From positions 806,001 through 870,000 of the forward strand of contig NW_025408669.1 of assembly GCF_020360975.1 (NCBI RefSeq): DNA of 64,000 nt, in the 5' to 3' direction. Position 1 is the first letter of the stretch, and every line of letters begins with the position of its first letter. The translations under genes and the position numbers were made by a program. The DNA is from Hirsutella rhossiliensis (Eukaryota > Ascomycota > Sordariomycetes > Hypocreales > Ophiocordycipitaceae). This document shows, piece by piece, positions 61,868 through 64,000 of the stretch. Below the pieces are notes generated by a model that worked only from the letters and a program-made list of their open reading frames with translations, searched no databases and had not been told where the DNA came from.

Positions 61868-63413
61868 TTTAAGGATAAGGTATTAATGAACAAGATGAAG
61901 CAGCGAGAATGACTATATGACTTCCGTGCAGCGAGTGTGTAGGTAGGTACTGGAGATAATAGTAGGTAGCGATGTCAGCGTGATGTTATAGGAAGACCCG
62001 GTAGTTTAATGAAAGCTGTCGCGGGTGCTCAGTTATTCTTAAAGAAGCAGCAGGATTTTCTCTTTATACATACATAAAAGGAGAGACCGGAGACATCACT
62101 CTGCCTTATTAGAGAGCGTAATACACAGCCAGGCGAGAAGCTTCTCGTGGGCATTGCATCTCAGGTGCATGAATCTCATGCACCCACTACTTTGCCGTCA
62201 GCACTTTCTAGCCATGTTACTACTCGTATCGCTACACCGTTCCAGCTGACAAGTTTGGTGTCGCATGAGCGAGGCCTGGCTAACGACCAGCGGCGGCGCA
62301 CTAATAACCGCCTTTTCAGCACCATACTACGGAGTACCGAGTAACATATTTCGGAAACAGCTTCACTTTCCGCCAAACCGCGCTTCAGCTGCTGAGATTG
62401 GGACGGCTAGTGGCGAGGTTAATTCAAACTTCTTGCGACGTCGATGATCTGATGATCCCACGGTCTGTCAAGACGTTAGCTACTCTATTTACCCTTAGCC
62501 GTGTGCTGCGCGTGCTTTGGGTGTGTGCCCTCATCCCCGTCAAAGCAGCCTATAAGCAAAAACCACTAGGTATTTCCAAGTCTACTATCTTCATTGTTTC
62601 TTAAGCTGACCTTTCAACGACCCATGGAATTTATGCCTTACTACGTCTAAGTCGATGGCATTCCGTCATCCTGAAATCAGTGCTTGTGGTGCCGTTTCTG
62701 GAGGCCTGCACGGTGAGGGGATCAGCGTGTCACATTACACAGGGGGGTTTTAACTTACCTCTTGGCAGATCAGGGGCGGTGCAGTGAGCCAACTTTTCAA
62801 ACACCGAGCAGGTAAGTTGTGGCGAGAGCTGTAACGGCTTGTAATAGGGGATAAGGAGTCTAACATCATCCCTTGCAGACCTGAAGTGGGGCCAACGAAG
62901 GCTAATAAAGTCGTAGGCCTGGATTCTAGGTGTTGATTGTTCGAGGGTTCTTGGATAATTACGTGCTCCACGAAATAACTCGATCCTACCCGTAAGAGCA
63001 GGGATTCACTCTGTCTGGTGATTATATCTTGAATAAGAAATAACTTAGCGAATAGCTAGAACTTTTCTTAATCTAGCACCATCATCTAGACGTGCTTGGC
63101 GGGATATTTCGAAACGTGCGCTGCCGGCCATGTCTCAGATTCACGCCTTTTGCTCCGACTCCGTGGCACGACGAGTCAGGACAGTCAAGCTATGCTGCGG
63201 CAAGGTATTAATGAGAGCATATTTATGTGATGGATTATCGCATCTCAGGGCCCAACACAACACCCGACAACATTAACTATTCACGAGAACTATCGACACT
63301 CTCTCCATCGCTACTCTACCTGGCACGTCCGGTCACGCTCTGGCACGTCACATCAAATCTCTTGGACAATTAGACACCGCTCCCAGTACTTTTACCATCA
63401 ACACATCATCCAA
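61868..63413. other. Intergenic, nothing recognised
   Basis: 1.5 kb with only short frames. A TACGGAGTACCGAGTAA motif lies at 62,329-62,345. The last 150 bases are a probable promoter for the next gene. Confidence 0.5.
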
Positions 63414-63883
63414 ATGGTTCGCATTGCTGCCGTCACCGCTCTGGCCTGTGCGTTATCACCACCCTCATTCGCCATCTCATCGCCCTGCTAACGCTACCAT
63501 CAGTTGCCGTGTTTGCCTTGGCAACCCCTGCCGTCCAGGACACGCAGGTCCTCAAAGATAATGGCAAACCGCTGTCCTCGGATGAGATGAAGCAGCTCCA
63601 AAAGATAGACGAGGAGAGCGAACCCGTCGTTAACAAGTTGACGGCGACGTTCGACGACAAACAGAAGGATATGGATAAGAAGCTCGCTGACTTGCAAAAA
63701 CAAGTGGGCGAGCTAGGGGAGCAGTCTCCAGAAAACGATAAGAAGTTCGAGGACCTGGATCGCCAGATCAATCAGACCATCAGTGATATGAAGGCTTCGT
63801 TCAATGAGACACAGCAACAGCTGGACGCTAAACTCACCGAGCTAGATAGCAAAGCGGATCCATTGTTTACGGGCGCAAAGTAG
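63414..63883 (+). CDS. Small secreted coiled-coil protein
   Basis: Two exons, 63414-63447 and 63504-63883, encode 137 residues. The 56-nt intron (GTGCGT...GCTAACG...CATCAG) splits a Phe codon inside the signal peptide, giving MVRIAAVTALAFAVFALATP. The mature protein is very acidic and basic with heptad-like spacing (MKQLQKIDEES, MDKKLADLQKQVGELGEQ, LDRQINQTISDMK, LDAKLTELDSK) and is predicted to be almost all helical coiled coil. It contains no Cys and no Trp, so it lacks disulfides. Without the intron no signal peptide would be joined. Family not recognised; a structural or surface-binding secreted helix bundle is possible, but that is inference. Confidence 0.8.
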
Positions 63884-64000
63884 TCGGTTTCTCGGGCCTT
63901 TCACAGCCGAGCCGCCGAGGGTTCAATCGGGGCCGGACAGAAGTGGTCTCTTTTGTTACCTGTCACGGCGAGACAGCCCACGTACCAGATAGTGTAGCCT

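Overview
The window is nuclear DNA of a filamentous ascomycete, most likely a sordariomycete of the order Hypocreales. The evidence is short GT-AG introns with CTAAC/CTGAC branch sites, GC-rich single genes on both strands, tRNA genes with introns just 3' of the anticodon, and a block from 1 to about 4.74 kb where CA and TG dinucleotides have almost all become TA while CpG survives. That bias is the mark of repeat-induced point mutation (RIP). The assignment to Hypocreales is inference from gene style only.

Layout. 1-4.74 kb: RIP-destroyed repeats, including the integrase, chromodomain and 3' LTR of a Ty3/gypsy element. 5.7-9.5 kb: an amino acid permease and a small RRM protein. 9.6-11.4 kb: a small graveyard with a copper amine oxidase fragment and a broken aspartic protease. 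12.5-34.7 kb: housekeeping and accessory genes, namely a glycine-rich small protein, a drug-type MFS transporter, tRNA-Asn, an SRPK-like kinase, a patatin-like lipase of the Tgl3/4/5 type followed by a 16-bp minisatellite, tRNA-Arg, a 1-Cys peroxiredoxin, a large Kelch/BTB protein of the Ral2 type, and a very-long-chain acyl-CoA synthetase of the Fat1 type. 37.5-40.3 kb: a small secreted cysteine protein and an allantoate-type MFS transporter.

40.6-56.6 kb: the most notable region, read here as a decaying extracellular siderophore (fusarinine/coprogen type) locus. An NRPS remnant with SidD/NPS6-like layout, an ABC transporter remnant (SitT-like), a MirB-type siderophore MFS transporter and a ferric reductase are all broken by stops, frameshifts and deletions. 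Two genes for the acyl-side chemistry, a SidH-like enoyl-CoA hydratase ending in SKL and a SidF-like acyltransferase ending in PRL, are fully open. The ABC and NRPS relics are joined by a deletion near 43.29 kb.

56.6-64 kb: secreted proteins, namely a proteinase K-type subtilase whose oxyanion-hole Asn is replaced by Gly, a broken secreted-protein gene, and a small secreted coiled-coil protein. If the siderophore reading is right, the strain can probably no longer assemble or take up that siderophore through this locus, while two of the precursor-making peroxisomal enzymes may still be made.
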